This document shows, one piece after another, positions 9,419 through 18,971 of a stretch of 64,000 nt of DNA. Location: NCBI GenBank assembly GCA_018262975.1, contig JADFDG010000007.1:1-64000 (forward strand). Direction: 5' to 3'. Source of the stretch: Gammaproteobacteria bacterium (GTDB taxonomy: Bacteria; Pseudomonadota; Gammaproteobacteria; Pseudomonadales; JADFDG01). Within the stretch, counting starts at the first letter, position 1. Every line of letters begins with the position of its first letter. The position numbers were made by a program, and so were the translations under genes. A model generated the notes under the pieces. The model was given only the letters and a program-made list of their open reading frames with translations, was not told the DNA's origin and ran no database searches.

Positions 9419-11404
9419 ATGGCCTATTTCATTACCGGTGCCACCGGCTTCATCGGCCGCTTCCTGGTGGCCCGCCTGCTGCAACGCAGCGGCGATATCT
9501 ACGTGCTGGTGCGCCCCGGCTCCGAGGGCAAGCTGGCGGCCCTGCGCGAAAGGGTCGGCGACCGCGACGGCCGCATCAAGCCGGTAACCGGCGATCTCAC
9601 CCGGCCTCTGCTGGGCGTCAGCGACGCCGACCGCGCCATGCTGGCCGGCAGGGTCGACCACTTCTTCCACCTGGCCGCCATCTACGACATCACCGCCGAC
9701 GAAGCCTCGCAGGTGAAGGCCAACATCGAGGGTACCCGCGAAGCCGTGCGCCTCGCCGGCGCCCTCAAGGCGGGCCGCTTCCACCACGTGAGTTCGATTG
9801 CCGCGGCCGGCCTCTACCCGGGCGTCTTCCGCGAGGACATGTTCGAGGAAGCCGAGAACCTCAAGGACCCATACCTGCGCACCAAGCACGAGTCGGAAAA
9901 GCTCGTGCGCGCCGAGTGCACGGTCCCCTGGCGCGTCTACCGCCCGGCCATGGTCGTGGGCCACTCGCAGACCGGCGAGATGGACAAGATCGACGGCCCC
10001 TACTTCTTCTTCAAGTTCCTGCAGAAGTTGCGCAAGACCGTGCCGCAATGGATGCCCACCGTGGGCATCGAGGGCGGTCGCCTGAACGTGGTGCCGGTGG
10101 ACTTCGTGGTCAACGCCATGGACCACATCGCCCACCAGGACGGCCTGGACGGTCGCGCCTTCCACCTCACCGATACCCGCCACCATCGCGTCGGCGAGTT
10201 GATGAACATCTTCGCGTGCGCTGCCCACGCCCCGCAGCTGACCATGCGCATCGACACGCGCATGTTCTCGTTCATGCCGCCGGTATTGCGCCAGGGCCTG
10301 GGCGCGCTGCCACCGGTCAAGCGCATCAAGGCGCAGTTGCTGCGCGACCTGGAAATCCCCGAACAGGCCTTCGCCTTCCTGAACTACCCCACCCGTTTCG
10401 ACAACCGCGACGCGGTGAAGGCGCTGGCCGGCAGCGGCATCGAGTGCCCGCCGCTGGAGTCCTATGCCTGGCGCCTGTGGGACTACTGGGAGCGCTACCT
10501 CGACCCGGAACTGTTCATCGACCGCACGCTGTCCGGCCAGGTAAAGGACCGCATCGTGGTGGTGACCGGCGCCACCAGCGGCATCGGCCACTCCACCGCG
10601 CTCAAGCTGGCCGAGGCCGGCGCCCACGTCATCCTGGTGGCGCGCACCCGCGAGAAACTTGAAGCCACCCTGGCGGAAATCGAGGGCAAGGGCGGCAAGG
10701 CCTCCTTCTACCCCTGCGACGTCAGCGACATGGCCAGTTGCGACACCCTGGTACAGGCGGTGCTGCGCGACCACGGGCGCGTCGACGTGCTGGTCAACAA
10801 CGCCGGTCGCTCGATCCGCCGCTCGATCGTGCATTCGTACGACCGCTTCCACGATTTCGAGCGCACCATGCAGCTGAATTACTTCGGGGCGCTGCGGTTG
10901 ATCATGGGCTTCCTGCCCTCCATGCAGGCGCAGCAGCGCGGCCACGTCATCAACATCTCGTCGATCGGCGTGCTGACCAATGCCCCGCGTTTCTCCGCCT
11001 ACGTGGCCTCCAAGGGGGCGCTGGACGCCTTCACGCGCTGCGCGGCCGCGGAGTTCTCCGACGAGGGCATCCACTTCACCACCATCAACATGCCGCTGGT
11101 GAAGACGCCGATGATCGCACCCACGAAGATCTACGAGCACGTGCCGACCATCAGCCCGGAGGAAGCCGCCGACATGGTGTGCGACGCCATCGTGCACAAG
11201 CACAAGCGCATCGCCACCCGCCTGGGCGTGTTCATGCAGGTACTGCATTTCACCGCGCCCAAGGTCAGCGAGATCATCCTCAACACCGGCTTCAAGATGT
11301 TCCCGGACTCGGCCGCAGCGATGGGCGGCAAGGCCGACGCGCCGGCGGCGCCCACGCCCGAGCAGATGGCGTTCACCGCGGTGATGAAAGGCATCCACTG
11401 GTAG
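9419..11404 (+). CDS. Fatty acyl-CoA reductase, alcohol-forming (two SDR domains)
   Basis: 661-residue enzyme matching the alcohol-forming acyl-CoA reductases of Marinobacter in length and order. The N-terminal extended-SDR/NAD_binding_4 domain (TGATGFIG at residues 6-13, REDMFEEAENL, YRPAMVVGHS) is followed at ~residue 375 by a classical SDR domain (TGATSGIG, NNAGRSIRRS, YVASK) and ends in GIHW. Expected to reduce long-chain acyl-CoA with NADPH through aldehyde to fatty alcohol, the precursor of wax esters. ATG 9419 has GGAGG 8 nt upstream. Divergent from a FabR-like gene. No wax ester synthase is in the window. Confidence 0.93.
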   Translation: MAYFITGATGFIGRFLVARLLQRSGDIYVLVRPGSEGKLAALRERVGDRDGRIKPVTGDLTRPLLGVSDADRAMLAGRVDHFFHLAAIYDITADEASQVKANIEGTREAVRLAGALKAGRFHHVSSIAAAGLYPGVFREDMFEEAENLKDPYLRTKHESEKLVRAECTVPWRVYRPAMVVGHSQTGEMDKIDGPYFFFKFLQKLRKTVPQWMPTVGIEGGRLNVVPVDFVVNAMDHIAHQDGLDGRAFHLTDTRHHRVGELMNIFACAAHAPQLTMRIDTRMFSFMPPVLRQGLGALPPVKRIKAQLLRDLEIPEQAFAFLNYPTRFDNRDAVKALAGSGIECPPLESYAWRLWDYWERYLDPELFIDRTLSGQVKDRIVVVTGATSGIGHSTALKLAEAGAHVILVARTREKLEATLAEIEGKGGKASFYPCDVSDMASCDTLVQAVLRDHGRVDVLVNNAGRSIRRSIVHSYDRFHDFERTMQLNYFGALRLIMGFLPSMQAQQRGHVINISSIGVLTNAPRFSAYVASKGALDAFTRCAAAEFSDEGIHFTTINMPLVKTPMIAPTKIYEHVPTISPEEAADMVCDAIVHKHKRIATRLGVFMQVLHFTAPKVSEIILNTGFKMFPDSAAAMGGKADAPAAPTPEQMAFTAVMKGIHW

Positions 11405-11550
11405 GCACCCGCCGACCGTCGCCCGCGGCGTGCCCCTCGTCGCGGGCGGTGCGCCGCCGCGCTTGGCCGCGGGGCAGGCACGCCCCTAGAATCCGTGAGG
11501 GTCGCCCGCCCTCCGGGCGGCCGGCGCAGCGGGCCAGAGGAGACCACGGG

Positions 11551-11913
11551 ATGGATTTCGCCAAGCTGGCGGAAAAGCAGGTGTACGAGCGCGTGCAGGA
11601 CTGCACGGAGCGCCTGCGGCGCGGCGATGTACCGTCGCCGGTCGTGCTGGACGTCCTGAGCCGGCATGGCATCGACATCCAGCACTCGCTGTTTCCCTGC
11701 TTCGGGGAGCTCGACGACAACCTCTTCAACGGCACGGTGGTCTCGCAGAACCGCCGCGTGTTCGAGTTCGTCATCGACACCCTCGAGCCGGCCGAGTCCA
11801 CCGTGGACGACGTCACCGACCAGCTCGGCCCCAAGGATCCCCGGCACCCCAAGAGCGACATCAAGGACGTGATCACCATGTCCCTGCTGTGCTTTGATCG
11901 CCAGGCCAGCTGA
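11551..11913 (+). CDS. Hypothetical protein, 120 residues
   Basis: Not recognised. A soluble, acidic protein with no signal peptide or membrane helix, beginning MDFAKLAEKQVYERVQD. An amphipathic N-terminal helix is followed by a Leu/Val-rich middle and an Asp-rich segment (VDDVTDQLGPKDPRHPKSD). Coding is supported by a GAGGAGA ribosome site 7 nt before ATG 11551, by GC-rich third positions like its neighbours and by a TAGAAT -10 candidate at 11487-11492. It lies between the acyl-CoA reductase and a membrane/cold-shock protein, 36 nt before the latter, so it may share its transcript. Confidence 0.72.
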   Translation: MDFAKLAEKQVYERVQDCTERLRRGDVPSPVVLDVLSRHGIDIQHSLFPCFGELDDNLFNGTVVSQNRRVFEFVIDTLEPAESTVDDVTDQLGPKDPRHPKSDIKDVITMSLLCFDRQAS

Positions 11914-11949
11914 ACCGCCCACCTGCCCCACTCCCCGGATGACCACCGC

Positions 11950-12567
11950 ATGAACCGCGGACACCTCGCGCGCCTGATCTACCTCCTGTTCGCCCTCGCC
12001 TCGGTCGTCAACGGCCTGTGGCTGCTGGTCGACCCGCTCGGCTGGGATGCAGCCTTGCGCATGCAACTGGAGGATTTCGGCACCGGCACCGCGCTGGAAC
12101 TGGCCATGCGCAAGCTGGGCGCCACCTACCTGTGCGTCAGCCTGGCCTTCCTCTGGTGCGCCATCAACCCGCGCATCCGCTCGCGCGTGGTGCCCGGCCT
12201 GGCACTGTTCTTCGTGCTGATGGCCGCCGTGCAGGCGGTCACCATCATCCATGCCGACATGCCCTCGCACCGCTGGGTCACCGACGCCCCGTTCGTGTTC
12301 CTGCCGCCGGTGGTGCTGCTGCTCATGCTGCTGCCCTGGCCGCGCCTGCCGCGTCGCGGCAGCGAGACGGGCCGGGTGAAATGGTTCGACAGCCGCAAGG
12401 GCTTCGGCTTCATCGTGCGCGACAACGGCGAGGAACTGTTCGTGCACTTCCGCGCCATCCGGGGCCGCGGGCAGCGCAGCCTCAAGGACGGCCAGCGGGT
12501 GAGCTTCCGGGTTGGCCAGGGCGCCAAGGGCCCGCAGGCCGAGGATGTCGAGCCGCTGCGCGAGTGA
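11950..12567 (+). CDS. Four-helix membrane protein fused to a C-terminal cold-shock domain
   Basis: 205 residues. The first ~135 hold about four hydrophobic helices ([64 protein letters not shown]). After a short Arg/Pro linker, residues ~140-205 form a full cold-shock domain with KGFGFI and LFVHF RNA-binding motifs. This would tether a nucleic-acid-binding domain to the inner face of the membrane. The known DUF1294 fusions have the cold-shock domain at the other end. Close paralogue of the free cold-shock protein at 8292. Function unknown. Confidence 0.85.
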   Translation: MNRGHLARLIYLLFALASVVNGLWLLVDPLGWDAALRMQLEDFGTGTALELAMRKLGATYLCVSLAFLWCAINPRIRSRVVPGLALFFVLMAAVQAVTIIHADMPSHRWVTDAPFVFLPPVVLLLMLLPWPRLPRRGSETGRVKWFDSRKGFGFIVRDNGEELFVHFRAIRGRGQRSLKDGQRVSFRVGQGAKGPQAEDVEPLRE

Positions 12568-12843
12568 GCGGCAGGCCCCGACGGACCTGACCTTACGTCA
12601 ACCTTTCGTCGGCCGGACTGGGGGCTCGATCGCCAGATCCGGATTAAATCCATTTAAAATCAATAGGTTGTATTTTTTCCCGCCGCCCAGCCTGAGTCCA
12701 CACTAAGTATTTGTCCGTAGCGCAAATGTCAACTTTTGTGAGACTTTTGCAGGAGGACAATAACGACTCTGGCGCAAGGACCCGATCAGCGCCTGGTGTC
12801 CGCGTACGCCGCGGGCGCATTACCAGTTCAGGGGCGGCCAGAC

Positions 12844-14667
12844 ATGCTGCGCAAGGCTCGCAACGCTATCGGAACCCTCTTTGGTGCGGGGCAGGAAGAT
12901 CTCGCCGGCTCGCGCGCGCGCCTCGAACAGTTGGCGCAGGTGGTCGAGAAGCTCGGCGAGCAATTGCGCGAACGCGAGTTGCGGCTGGCCGACGCCATGT
13001 CGCTGAACCGCGCGCTGCTGTCCATGCCGCACGCGATGATCATCACCCAGGATGCGCACGGCCGCGTGCTGAGCCTCAACCACCACGGCGTGTGGCTCAC
13101 CGGCTATGCCGAGACGGAAGTGCTCGGCCAGCGTTTCATCGACCTGCTGCCTGACTCCGCGCTGCTGCCGGATTTGCGTTTCCGCCTGGAAGAACTGCCG
13201 GCCACCGGCCACCACTACAGCCACCAGACCGAACTGATCCGCAAGGACGGCGACCAGGTGGCCATGCAGTGGCACCACACCGTCTACGACTGCCCGGCCT
13301 CCAACGAGCGCCGCGTGCTCACCGTGGGCCTGGACATCAGCGACCAGAAGATCGCCGAGGACCATCTCGGCTGGCTCAGCTCGCACGACCCGCTCACCGG
13401 CCTGTACAACCGCCGCCGCTTCCTCGAGGAACTCGACCAGACGCTGGCCACCTGCGAGCGCTACGGCCAGACCTGCGCGGTGATGATGATCGACCTCGAC
13501 CAGTTCAAGGACATCAACGAGACCAGCGGCCACCACGTCGGCGACCGCCTGCTGCAGCGCGTGTCCGACATGCTGCGCCAACAGGCGCGCACGTCCGACA
13601 TCGTGTCGCGCCTGGGCGGCGACGAGTTCGCGATCATCGTGCAGATGACCAGCGCCGACAACGCCGAGCGCATCTCCGCGCGTTTCTGCGAGGCCCTCGA
13701 CGGCCTTGAGGTGGAAGGCAACGGCACGGTGCACCGTATTTCCGCGTCGATCGGCACCGCGCTGTTCCCGGCGCACGGCGCCAACTCCGACGAGCTGCTC
13801 GCCAACGCCGACATCGCCATGTACCAGGCGAAGGAAAAGGGCCGCAAGGCCTGGCACATGTTCAGCCCCGAGGAACACACCCGCACCCGCGTGCACGAGC
13901 GCGTGTACTGGGACGAGAAGGTCAAGCAGGCACTGTCGGAAGACCGCGTCGCGGTGCACTTCCAGCCCATCCTCGACGTGCGCCACAACGAGGTCACCCA
14001 CTACGAGGCGCTGCTGCGCGTGAAGGACGAGGGCGGCAAGATCCTGTCGCCGGTCCGTTTCATCTCCAGCGCCGAGCGCACCGGCCTGATCCACCAGGTG
14101 GACGAACGCGTGATCACCCGCGTGATCGCCAGCCTCGCCGACCTGCAGCGCAACGGCATCCGCGCCAAGCTCTCGATCAACCTGTCGGGCCTGTCGTTCC
14201 ACAACCCGAACCTGGTCCAGCACATAGAGAAGACCATCGCCGACCACGGCGTCGACCCGTCGGGCCTCATCTTCGAGATTACCGAGACCGCGGCCATTGC
14301 CGACATCGATGCCACCAGCCTGGTGATGAACCAGATCAAGTCGCTGGGCTGCCAGTTCGCGCTGGACGATTTCGGCGTGGGCTTCTCGTCGCTGTACTAC
14401 CTGAAGAAGCTGCCGGTGGACTACGTGAAGATCGACGGCTCCTTCATCCGCAACCTGCACAACGACCCGGACAGCCAGGTGCTGGTGCGGGCGCTGGTGG
14501 AAGTGTCGCGCGCCTACCGGCTGCGCACGGTGGCCGAGTTCGTCGAGGGCTCCGAGATCCTCACCATCCTGCAGGTGCTGGGCGTGGACTACGCGCAGGG
14601 CTACCACATCGACCAGCCCAAGCCGTTCGAGAGCATCTGGCCGGGCACCACCGTCACCACCCACTGA
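12844..14667 (+). CDS. PAS-GGDEF-EAL cyclic-di-GMP protein
   Basis: About 607 residues: an N-terminal coiled coil (LEQLAQVVEKLGEQLREREL), a PAS sensor domain (~55-170), a diguanylate cyclase domain with intact RLGGDEF, and a phosphodiesterase domain with EALLR, FEITE, LDDFG and KIDGSF catalytic residues. Both activities could be real, or one may regulate the other. The start is uncertain: ATG 12844 is the first ATG, GTG 12796 is also in frame, and the only strong ribosome site (AGGAGG at 12751) lies 6-12 nt before in-frame ACG and CTG codons (12763, 12769). It is soluble, preceded by an AT-rich promoter region, and followed by a palindromic repeat. Confidence 0.93.
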   Translation: MLRKARNAIGTLFGAGQEDLAGSRARLEQLAQVVEKLGEQLRERELRLADAMSLNRALLSMPHAMIITQDAHGRVLSLNHHGVWLTGYAETEVLGQRFIDLLPDSALLPDLRFRLEELPATGHHYSHQTELIRKDGDQVAMQWHHTVYDCPASNERRVLTVGLDISDQKIAEDHLGWLSSHDPLTGLYNRRRFLEELDQTLATCERYGQTCAVMMIDLDQFKDINETSGHHVGDRLLQRVSDMLRQQARTSDIVSRLGGDEFAIIVQMTSADNAERISARFCEALDGLEVEGNGTVHRISASIGTALFPAHGANSDELLANADIAMYQAKEKGRKAWHMFSPEEHTRTRVHERVYWDEKVKQALSEDRVAVHFQPILDVRHNEVTHYEALLRVKDEGGKILSPVRFISSAERTGLIHQVDERVITRVIASLADLQRNGIRAKLSINLSGLSFHNPNLVQHIEKTIADHGVDPSGLIFEITETAAIADIDATSLVMNQIKSLGCQFALDDFGVGFSSLYYLKKLPVDYVKIDGSFIRNLHNDPDSQVLVRALVEVSRAYRLRTVAEFVEGSEILTILQVLGVDYAQGYHIDQPKPFESIWPGTTVTTH

Positions 14668-14676
14668 CCGCCTCCC

Positions 14677-14741
14677 TGTAGCGAGGGGGCCATGCCCCCG
14701 ACCGCCTGGCCAACGAATCGGGGGCATGGCCCCCTCGCTAC
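14677..14741. repeat. Palindromic intergenic repeat, full inverted pair
   Basis: Half-units at 14677-14701 and 14718-14741 facing each other across a 16-nt spacer, TAGCGAG subtype, in the tandem gap between the GGDEF/EAL gene and the nitroreductase gene. Confidence 0.95.
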
Positions 14742-14789
14742 GTGCGTGGCCTGCGCTAGACTCCTGCGGCATCCGCCGGAGAGCCGTCC

Positions 14790-15563
14790 ATGACCACCCG
14801 TACCGACCCGTTCCCGGACATCCCCCTGTCCGAACGCACTGCCGCGCAATTGCCGCCGATCGACGTGGAGGAATTCCGCAAGGTCGTGCACACCCGCCGC
14901 GCCATTCGCCGTTTCACCGACGAGCCCATCCCCGATGCCGTGGTGGACGACTGCCTCGACCTGGCCATGCTGGCGCCCAACTCCTGCAACCTGCAGCCGT
15001 GGGAATTCCACGTGGTGCGCACGCCGGAGTTGCGCCGCAAGGTCGCGCACGCCTGCCTGGACCAGAATGCCGCGAAGACTGCACCGCTGCTGATCGCCGT
15101 GGTGGCGCGTACCGACACCTGGAACGAGTCCTGCGACCTCACCGTCAGCCAGTGGCCGGACCCGAAGATGCCGCGCATCGTCGAAACCTTCTACCGCAAG
15201 GTGGCGAAGGTGCAGTACTGGCAAGGGCCACTGGGCAGTTTCGGCCTGCTGAAGAAAGCGTTCTACGGCACCGTCGGGTTTTTCCGCCCGGTGCCGCGCG
15301 GCCCCTACTCGCCGGCGGAAATGCGCGTGTGGGCCGTGAAAAGCACGGCACTGGCGGCGGAAAACCTGATGCTCGCCATGCGCGCGCACGGCTATGACAC
15401 CTGCCCGATGGAAGGCATGGACGAAGCGCGCGTGGTGAAACTGCTGGGGTTGCCGTCCGACGCCATCGTCACCATGGTGCTGGCCTGCGGCAAGCGCGGC
15501 GAGCGCGCCATCTACAACACGCGCTACCGCTTCGACCGCAACCGTTACGTCCACTACCGCTGA
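14790..15563 (+). CDS. Nitroreductase family protein
   Basis: 257-residue FMN-dependent oxidoreductase. The N-terminal family motif HTRRAIRRFTDEPIP (from ~residue 31) and LAPNSCNLQPWEFHVV form the flavin site; the C-terminal part carries a Gly-containing stretch (LACGKRGERAIYN). It is longer than minimal nitroreductases because of an insertion around residues 125-165. Start at ATG 14790 with a TAGACT -10 candidate at 14757, just after a palindromic repeat. It lies 18 nt before the DUF815 ATPase, so the two are probably cotranscribed. The substrate is unknown. Confidence 0.88.
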   Translation: MTTRTDPFPDIPLSERTAAQLPPIDVEEFRKVVHTRRAIRRFTDEPIPDAVVDDCLDLAMLAPNSCNLQPWEFHVVRTPELRRKVAHACLDQNAAKTAPLLIAVVARTDTWNESCDLTVSQWPDPKMPRIVETFYRKVAKVQYWQGPLGSFGLLKKAFYGTVGFFRPVPRGPYSPAEMRVWAVKSTALAAENLMLAMRAHGYDTCPMEGMDEARVVKLLGLPSDAIVTMVLACGKRGERAIYNTRYRFDRNRYVHYR

Positions 15564-15581
15564 CACCACGCAGGCATCGCC

Positions 15582-16409
15582 ATGAGCATCGACTGGAAAG
15601 TGGTCCCCGGCGCCGTCTGGCGCAGCCACCAGCAGAAACTTCGCCCGATCGTCGAGATCGACCCGGTGCGCCTCACCGACCTGCTGGGCATCGACGAACA
15701 GCGCGATGCGCTGCTCGCCAACACCGTGCGCTTCGCCAAGGGGTTGCCATCGAACAACGCGCTGCTGTGGGGCGCACGCGGCACCGGCAAGAGTTCGCTG
15801 GTGAAGGCGGTGGTGAACTCCGGGCTGAAGCACGGCATCCGCGTGGTGCAGATCGACCGCGACGACCTCGACCGCCTGCCGGACATCGTCGAGGACCACC
15901 TGCGCGGCCAGCCCTGGCGCTTCATCGTGTTCTGCGACGACCTGTCGTTCAATCCCGGCGACTACGGCTACCGGGCGCTGAAAACCGTGCTGGAAGGCTC
16001 CATCGAGGCGCCGGCGGAGAACGTGCGCGTGTACGCCACCTCCAACCGTCGCCACCTGGTCCCCGAGTACGGTAGCGACAACGACGGCGCGCAGGTGGTG
16101 GGCACCGAACTGCATTACCGCGACGAGGTCGAGGAGAAGATCTCCCTGTCGGACCGCTTCGGCCTGACCCTGGGCTTCTACCCGATCGACCAGGCGCAGT
16201 ACCTGGCCATCGTCGACCTGCTGCACGACAGCACCGCGCAAGCGGCCGGTAATGACCAGCCACTGGACGCCGCGGCCCGTGCCGCCCTGCACGCCGACGC
16301 GCTACGCTTCGCCCAGACCAAGGGGATCCGCAGCGGCCGCTCGGCCCGCCAGTTCATCAACAGCCGGCACCCCCGCCCGCTCACCGCCAACCAGGAAAAT
16401 CCCGCATGA
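15582..16409 (+). CDS. DUF815 family ATPase
   Basis: 275-residue P-loop ATPase of the DUF815/AAA family. Walker A is GARGTGKSS (~residue 63) and Walker B-like acidic residues are in FIVFCDDLSF; TSNRRHLVPE resembles a sensor-1 region. DUF815 ATPases are widespread in proteobacteria, with no defined partner. Its last four bases (ATGA) overlap the start of the next SDR gene, so it is translationally coupled within a nitroreductase-ATPase-SDR unit. Confidence 0.88.
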   Translation: MSIDWKVVPGAVWRSHQQKLRPIVEIDPVRLTDLLGIDEQRDALLANTVRFAKGLPSNNALLWGARGTGKSSLVKAVVNSGLKHGIRVVQIDRDDLDRLPDIVEDHLRGQPWRFIVFCDDLSFNPGDYGYRALKTVLEGSIEAPAENVRVYATSNRRHLVPEYGSDNDGAQVVGTELHYRDEVEEKISLSDRFGLTLGFYPIDQAQYLAIVDLLHDSTAQAAGNDQPLDAAARAALHADALRFAQTKGIRSGRSARQFINSRHPRPLTANQENPA

Positions 16410-17248
16410 AAACGCTCAAGGACAGGGTTGCCGCCATCACCGGTGCCGGTTCCGGCATCGGCCGCGCCACCGCCATCCTGATGGCCCGCCACGGCTGCCA
16501 CCTCGCCCTCTCGGACGTCAACGAGACCGGCCTCGCCGAGACCGCCCGCGATTGCAAGGCGCTCGGCGTGAACGTCACCACGAAGAAACTCGACGTGGCC
16601 GACCGCGCCGCCGTGCACGCCTGGGCGGACGAGGTCGTTGCCCAGCACGGCCAGGTCAACGTGATCGTCAACAATGCCGGCGTGGGCCTCGGCGCCACCG
16701 TCGAGGAGATGAGTTACGAGGACCTCGACTGGTTGATGGGCATCAACTTCTGGGGCGTGGTGCACGGCACCAAGGCCTTCCTGCCGCACATCAAGAAGAC
16801 CCGCGACGGCCACATCGTCAACATCTCCAGCGTGTTCGGCATCATCGGCGTGCCCACCCAGAGCGCCTACAACGCGGCGAAATTTGCCGTACGCGGCTTC
16901 ACCGAGTCGCTGCGCGAGGAGATGGACATCGAGGGCTCCGGCGTCGGCGTGACCAGCGTGCACCCGGGCGGCATCAAGACCAACATCGCCCGCAACGCGC
17001 GCATGAAGACCGGCAAGGAGTGGGGCATCAAGGATGCCGCCCACGCCGCCGCCGACTTCGAGAAGCTGGCCCGCACCACCCCGGACGAGGCGGCTACCGC
17101 CATCGTCGGCGCCATCCTCAAGGACAACCGCCGCCTGCTGATCGGCGCCGACGCGGTGATGATCGACCTGGTCCAGCGCTTCCTGCCGGTGAGCTACCAG
17201 CGCATCCTCATCGCCGGCGCCCGCCGCCAGCGCAACCGCGGCGGCTGA
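16406..17248 (+). CDS. Classical short-chain dehydrogenase/reductase
   Basis: 280-residue NAD(P)-dependent oxidoreductase. [11 protein letters not shown] lies near residue 11, NNAGVG near 89 and the catalytic YNAAK near 155; length and C-terminus fit the classical SDR family. Starts on an ATGA overlap with the DUF815 gene and is the last gene of that small unit, followed by a palindromic repeat. Substrate unknown; a lipid or steroid-like alcohol is possible given the many SDRs here, but that is only context. Confidence 0.88.
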   Translation: MKTLKDRVAAITGAGSGIGRATAILMARHGCHLALSDVNETGLAETARDCKALGVNVTTKKLDVADRAAVHAWADEVVAQHGQVNVIVNNAGVGLGATVEEMSYEDLDWLMGINFWGVVHGTKAFLPHIKKTRDGHIVNISSVFGIIGVPTQSAYNAAKFAVRGFTESLREEMDIEGSGVGVTSVHPGGIKTNIARNARMKTGKEWGIKDAAHAAADFEKLARTTPDEAATAIVGAILKDNRRLLIGADAVMIDLVQRFLPVSYQRILIAGARRQRNRGG

Positions 17249-17261
17249 GCCGCGCACCCCC

Positions 17262-17330
17262 TGTAGCGAGGGGGCCATGCCCCCGATGGGCTCGTCGGGG
17301 GCATGGCCCCCTCGCTACATGCCCCCGACA
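17262..17330. repeat. Palindromic intergenic repeat, full pair plus a fragment
   Basis: Half-units at 17262-17286 and 17295-17319 with an 8-nt spacer, TAGCGAG subtype, followed at once by a CATGCCCCCGA fragment (to ~17330) of a third half-unit. Sits between an SDR gene and the RhlB-like gene in tandem orientation. Confidence 0.95.
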
Positions 17331-17357
17331 TCCGTGCAGGGGGGGCTCTCCATCCGC

Positions 17358-17363
17358 TACAAT
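17358..17363 (+). promoter_or_regulatory. Candidate -10 box of the RhlB-like helicase gene
   Basis: TACAAT 36 nt before the GTG start, downstream of the palindromic repeat. The -35 region is poor (TGCAGG). Confidence 0.5.
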
Positions 17364-17399
17364 CGCGATCATTTTTCCACCAACGGGCCTATCCCCTTC

Positions 17400-18971
17400 G
17401 TGATCAAGCTCCTGCGCAACGTCTTCACCCGCGATCGCACCGCCGAGTCCTCGCCGCCCGACGCCGCCGCCACCCCGACCAGCGGGACGGCAGCACCTGC
17501 GCGGCCGCAAACCGCCGAGGCCCCGGCACATGACAAGGCGCCCGCGCCGAAGGCCGCCCGCCCGCACCACCCGCCGCGCCCCCACCCGGAGCGCGCCGTG
17601 CACGAGAAACCCGACTGGACGCTGGCCGACTTCCCGGTGGCGCCGGCCGAGGGCAAGACGCGCTTCCACGACTTCAACCTGCCGCTGCCGCTGATGCGCA
17701 GCATCCAGGCCTGCGGCTTCCAGTACTGCACGCCCATCCAGGCCGGCGTGCTGGGCCACACGCTGGCCGGCCATGACGCCATCGGCCGCGCGCAGACCGG
17801 CACCGGCAAGACCGCCGCCTTCCTGGTCACCATCATCAACGACCTGCTGGCCAACCCGCTGGATGGTCCGCAGTACGCCGGCGAGCCGCGCGCACTGATC
17901 ATCGCCCCCACCCGCGAACTGGTGATGCAGATCGCCTCCGACGCGCAGGGCCTGACCAAGTACTGCAATCTCAACGTGATGGCCGTGGTCGGCGGCATGG
18001 ACTTCGAGAAGCAGCGCGAGCGCATCCGCCGCGAGGCCATCGACATCCTCGTGGCCACGCCCGGCCGCCTGCTCGACTTCGTCAGCCGCCGCGACCTGTT
18101 CCTCGACCAGGTGGAGACGCTGGTGCTGGATGAGGCCGACCGCATGCTCGACATGGGCTTCATTCCCGACGTGAAGCGCATCGTCGGCATGACGCCGAAA
18201 TCCGAGTACCGCCAGACGCTGCTGTTCTCCGCGACGTTCAGCGACGACATCATGAACCTCGCGCGGCGCTGGACCTTCGAGCCGGCCATCGTCGAGATCG
18301 AGCCGGAAAACGTCGCCACCGACCGCGTCGAGCAGAAGGTGTACATGTGCACGACGGAAGAGAAGTTCCGCGTGCTGTACAACATGCTCAAGCGCGACGA
18401 CGTGAAACGGGTGATCATCTTCGCCAATCGCCGCGACGAGACGCGCCGCCTGTCCGACCTGCTGCGCGACCTTGGCATCCGCGCCGCGCTGCTCTCCGGC
18501 GACGTGCCGCAGGACAAGCGCGTGAAGACGCTGGAGCGCTTCAAGAGCGGCGACCTCGACGCCCTGGTGGCCACCGACGTGGCCGGCCGCGGCATCCACA
18601 TCGAGGGCGTCACCCACGTGGTGAATTTCACGCTGCCGGAAGACCCGGAAGACTACGTGCACCGCATCGGCCGCACCGGCCGTGCCGGCGCCTCCGGCGT
18701 GTCCATCAGTTTCGCCGACGAGATGGACGGGTTCGCGCTGCCGCCGATCGAGAAGATGCTCGGCCGCAAGCTGGTGTGCGAGGCGCCGCCGGAAGACCTG
18801 CTGGCACCCATGCCCAAGCGCGAGCGCCGTGACGACGACCGCGACGAGGAATACAGCATCAGCCCGCCACGCAGTGGCCGGCCGGGCGGCGGTCGCCCGG
18901 GTGGTGGTCGGCCCGGTGGCGGCCGTGGTGGCCCGCGCCGCGGTGGCCCGCCGCGCGGAGGCCGCCGGTGA
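17400..18971 (+). CDS. rhlB: DEAD-box RNA helicase, RhlB-like
   Basis: 523 residues from GTG 17400, which opens VIKLLRNVF; earlier in-frame starts lie in the repeat and are rejected. A Pro/Ala-rich N-terminus (~60 residues) precedes a complete helicase core: Q motif FQYCTPIQ, Walker [21 protein letters not shown] in [12 protein letters not shown] in FSATF, and [10 protein letters not shown]. The tail is an Arg/Gly-rich repeat (RPGGG units) that probably binds RNA. RhlB unwinds structured RNA, in many bacteria with the degradosome. The stop overlaps the next gene's start (GTGA). Confidence 0.92.
   Translation: MIKLLRNVFTRDRTAESSPPDAAATPTSGTAAPARPQTAEAPAHDKAPAPKAARPHHPPRPHPERAVHEKPDWTLADFPVAPAEGKTRFHDFNLPLPLMRSIQACGFQYCTPIQAGVLGHTLAGHDAIGRAQTGTGKTAAFLVTIINDLLANPLDGPQYAGEPRALIIAPTRELVMQIASDAQGLTKYCNLNVMAVVGGMDFEKQRERIRREAIDILVATPGRLLDFVSRRDLFLDQVETLVLDEADRMLDMGFIPDVKRIVGMTPKSEYRQTLLFSATFSDDIMNLARRWTFEPAIVEIEPENVATDRVEQKVYMCTTEEKFRVLYNMLKRDDVKRVIIFANRRDETRRLSDLLRDLGIRAALLSGDVPQDKRVKTLERFKSGDLDALVATDVAGRGIHIEGVTHVVNFTLPEDPEDYVHRIGRTGRAGASGVSISFADEMDGFALPPIEKMLGRKLVCEAPPEDLLAPMPKRERRDDDRDEEYSISPPRSGRPGGGRPGGGRPGGGRGGPRRGGPPRGGRR

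Noticed and set aside
9293-11398. 701-residue open frame on the minus strand
   Set aside because: It is the antisense of the acyl-CoA reductase; long open antisense frames are common in GC-rich DNA, and its sequence is His/Arg/Val-rich low-complexity without family motifs.
11405-11540. GC-rich hairpins after the acyl-CoA reductase
   Set aside because: Several short stems but no T-run and no match to the repeat family; reported only as unassigned structure.
12820-14772. 650-residue open frame on the minus strand
   Set aside because: Antisense to the GGDEF/EAL gene, whose motifs are intact.
17277-17399. N-terminal extension of the RhlB-like gene
   Set aside because: It starts in the palindromic repeat and crosses the likely promoter; GTG 17400 fits the family.
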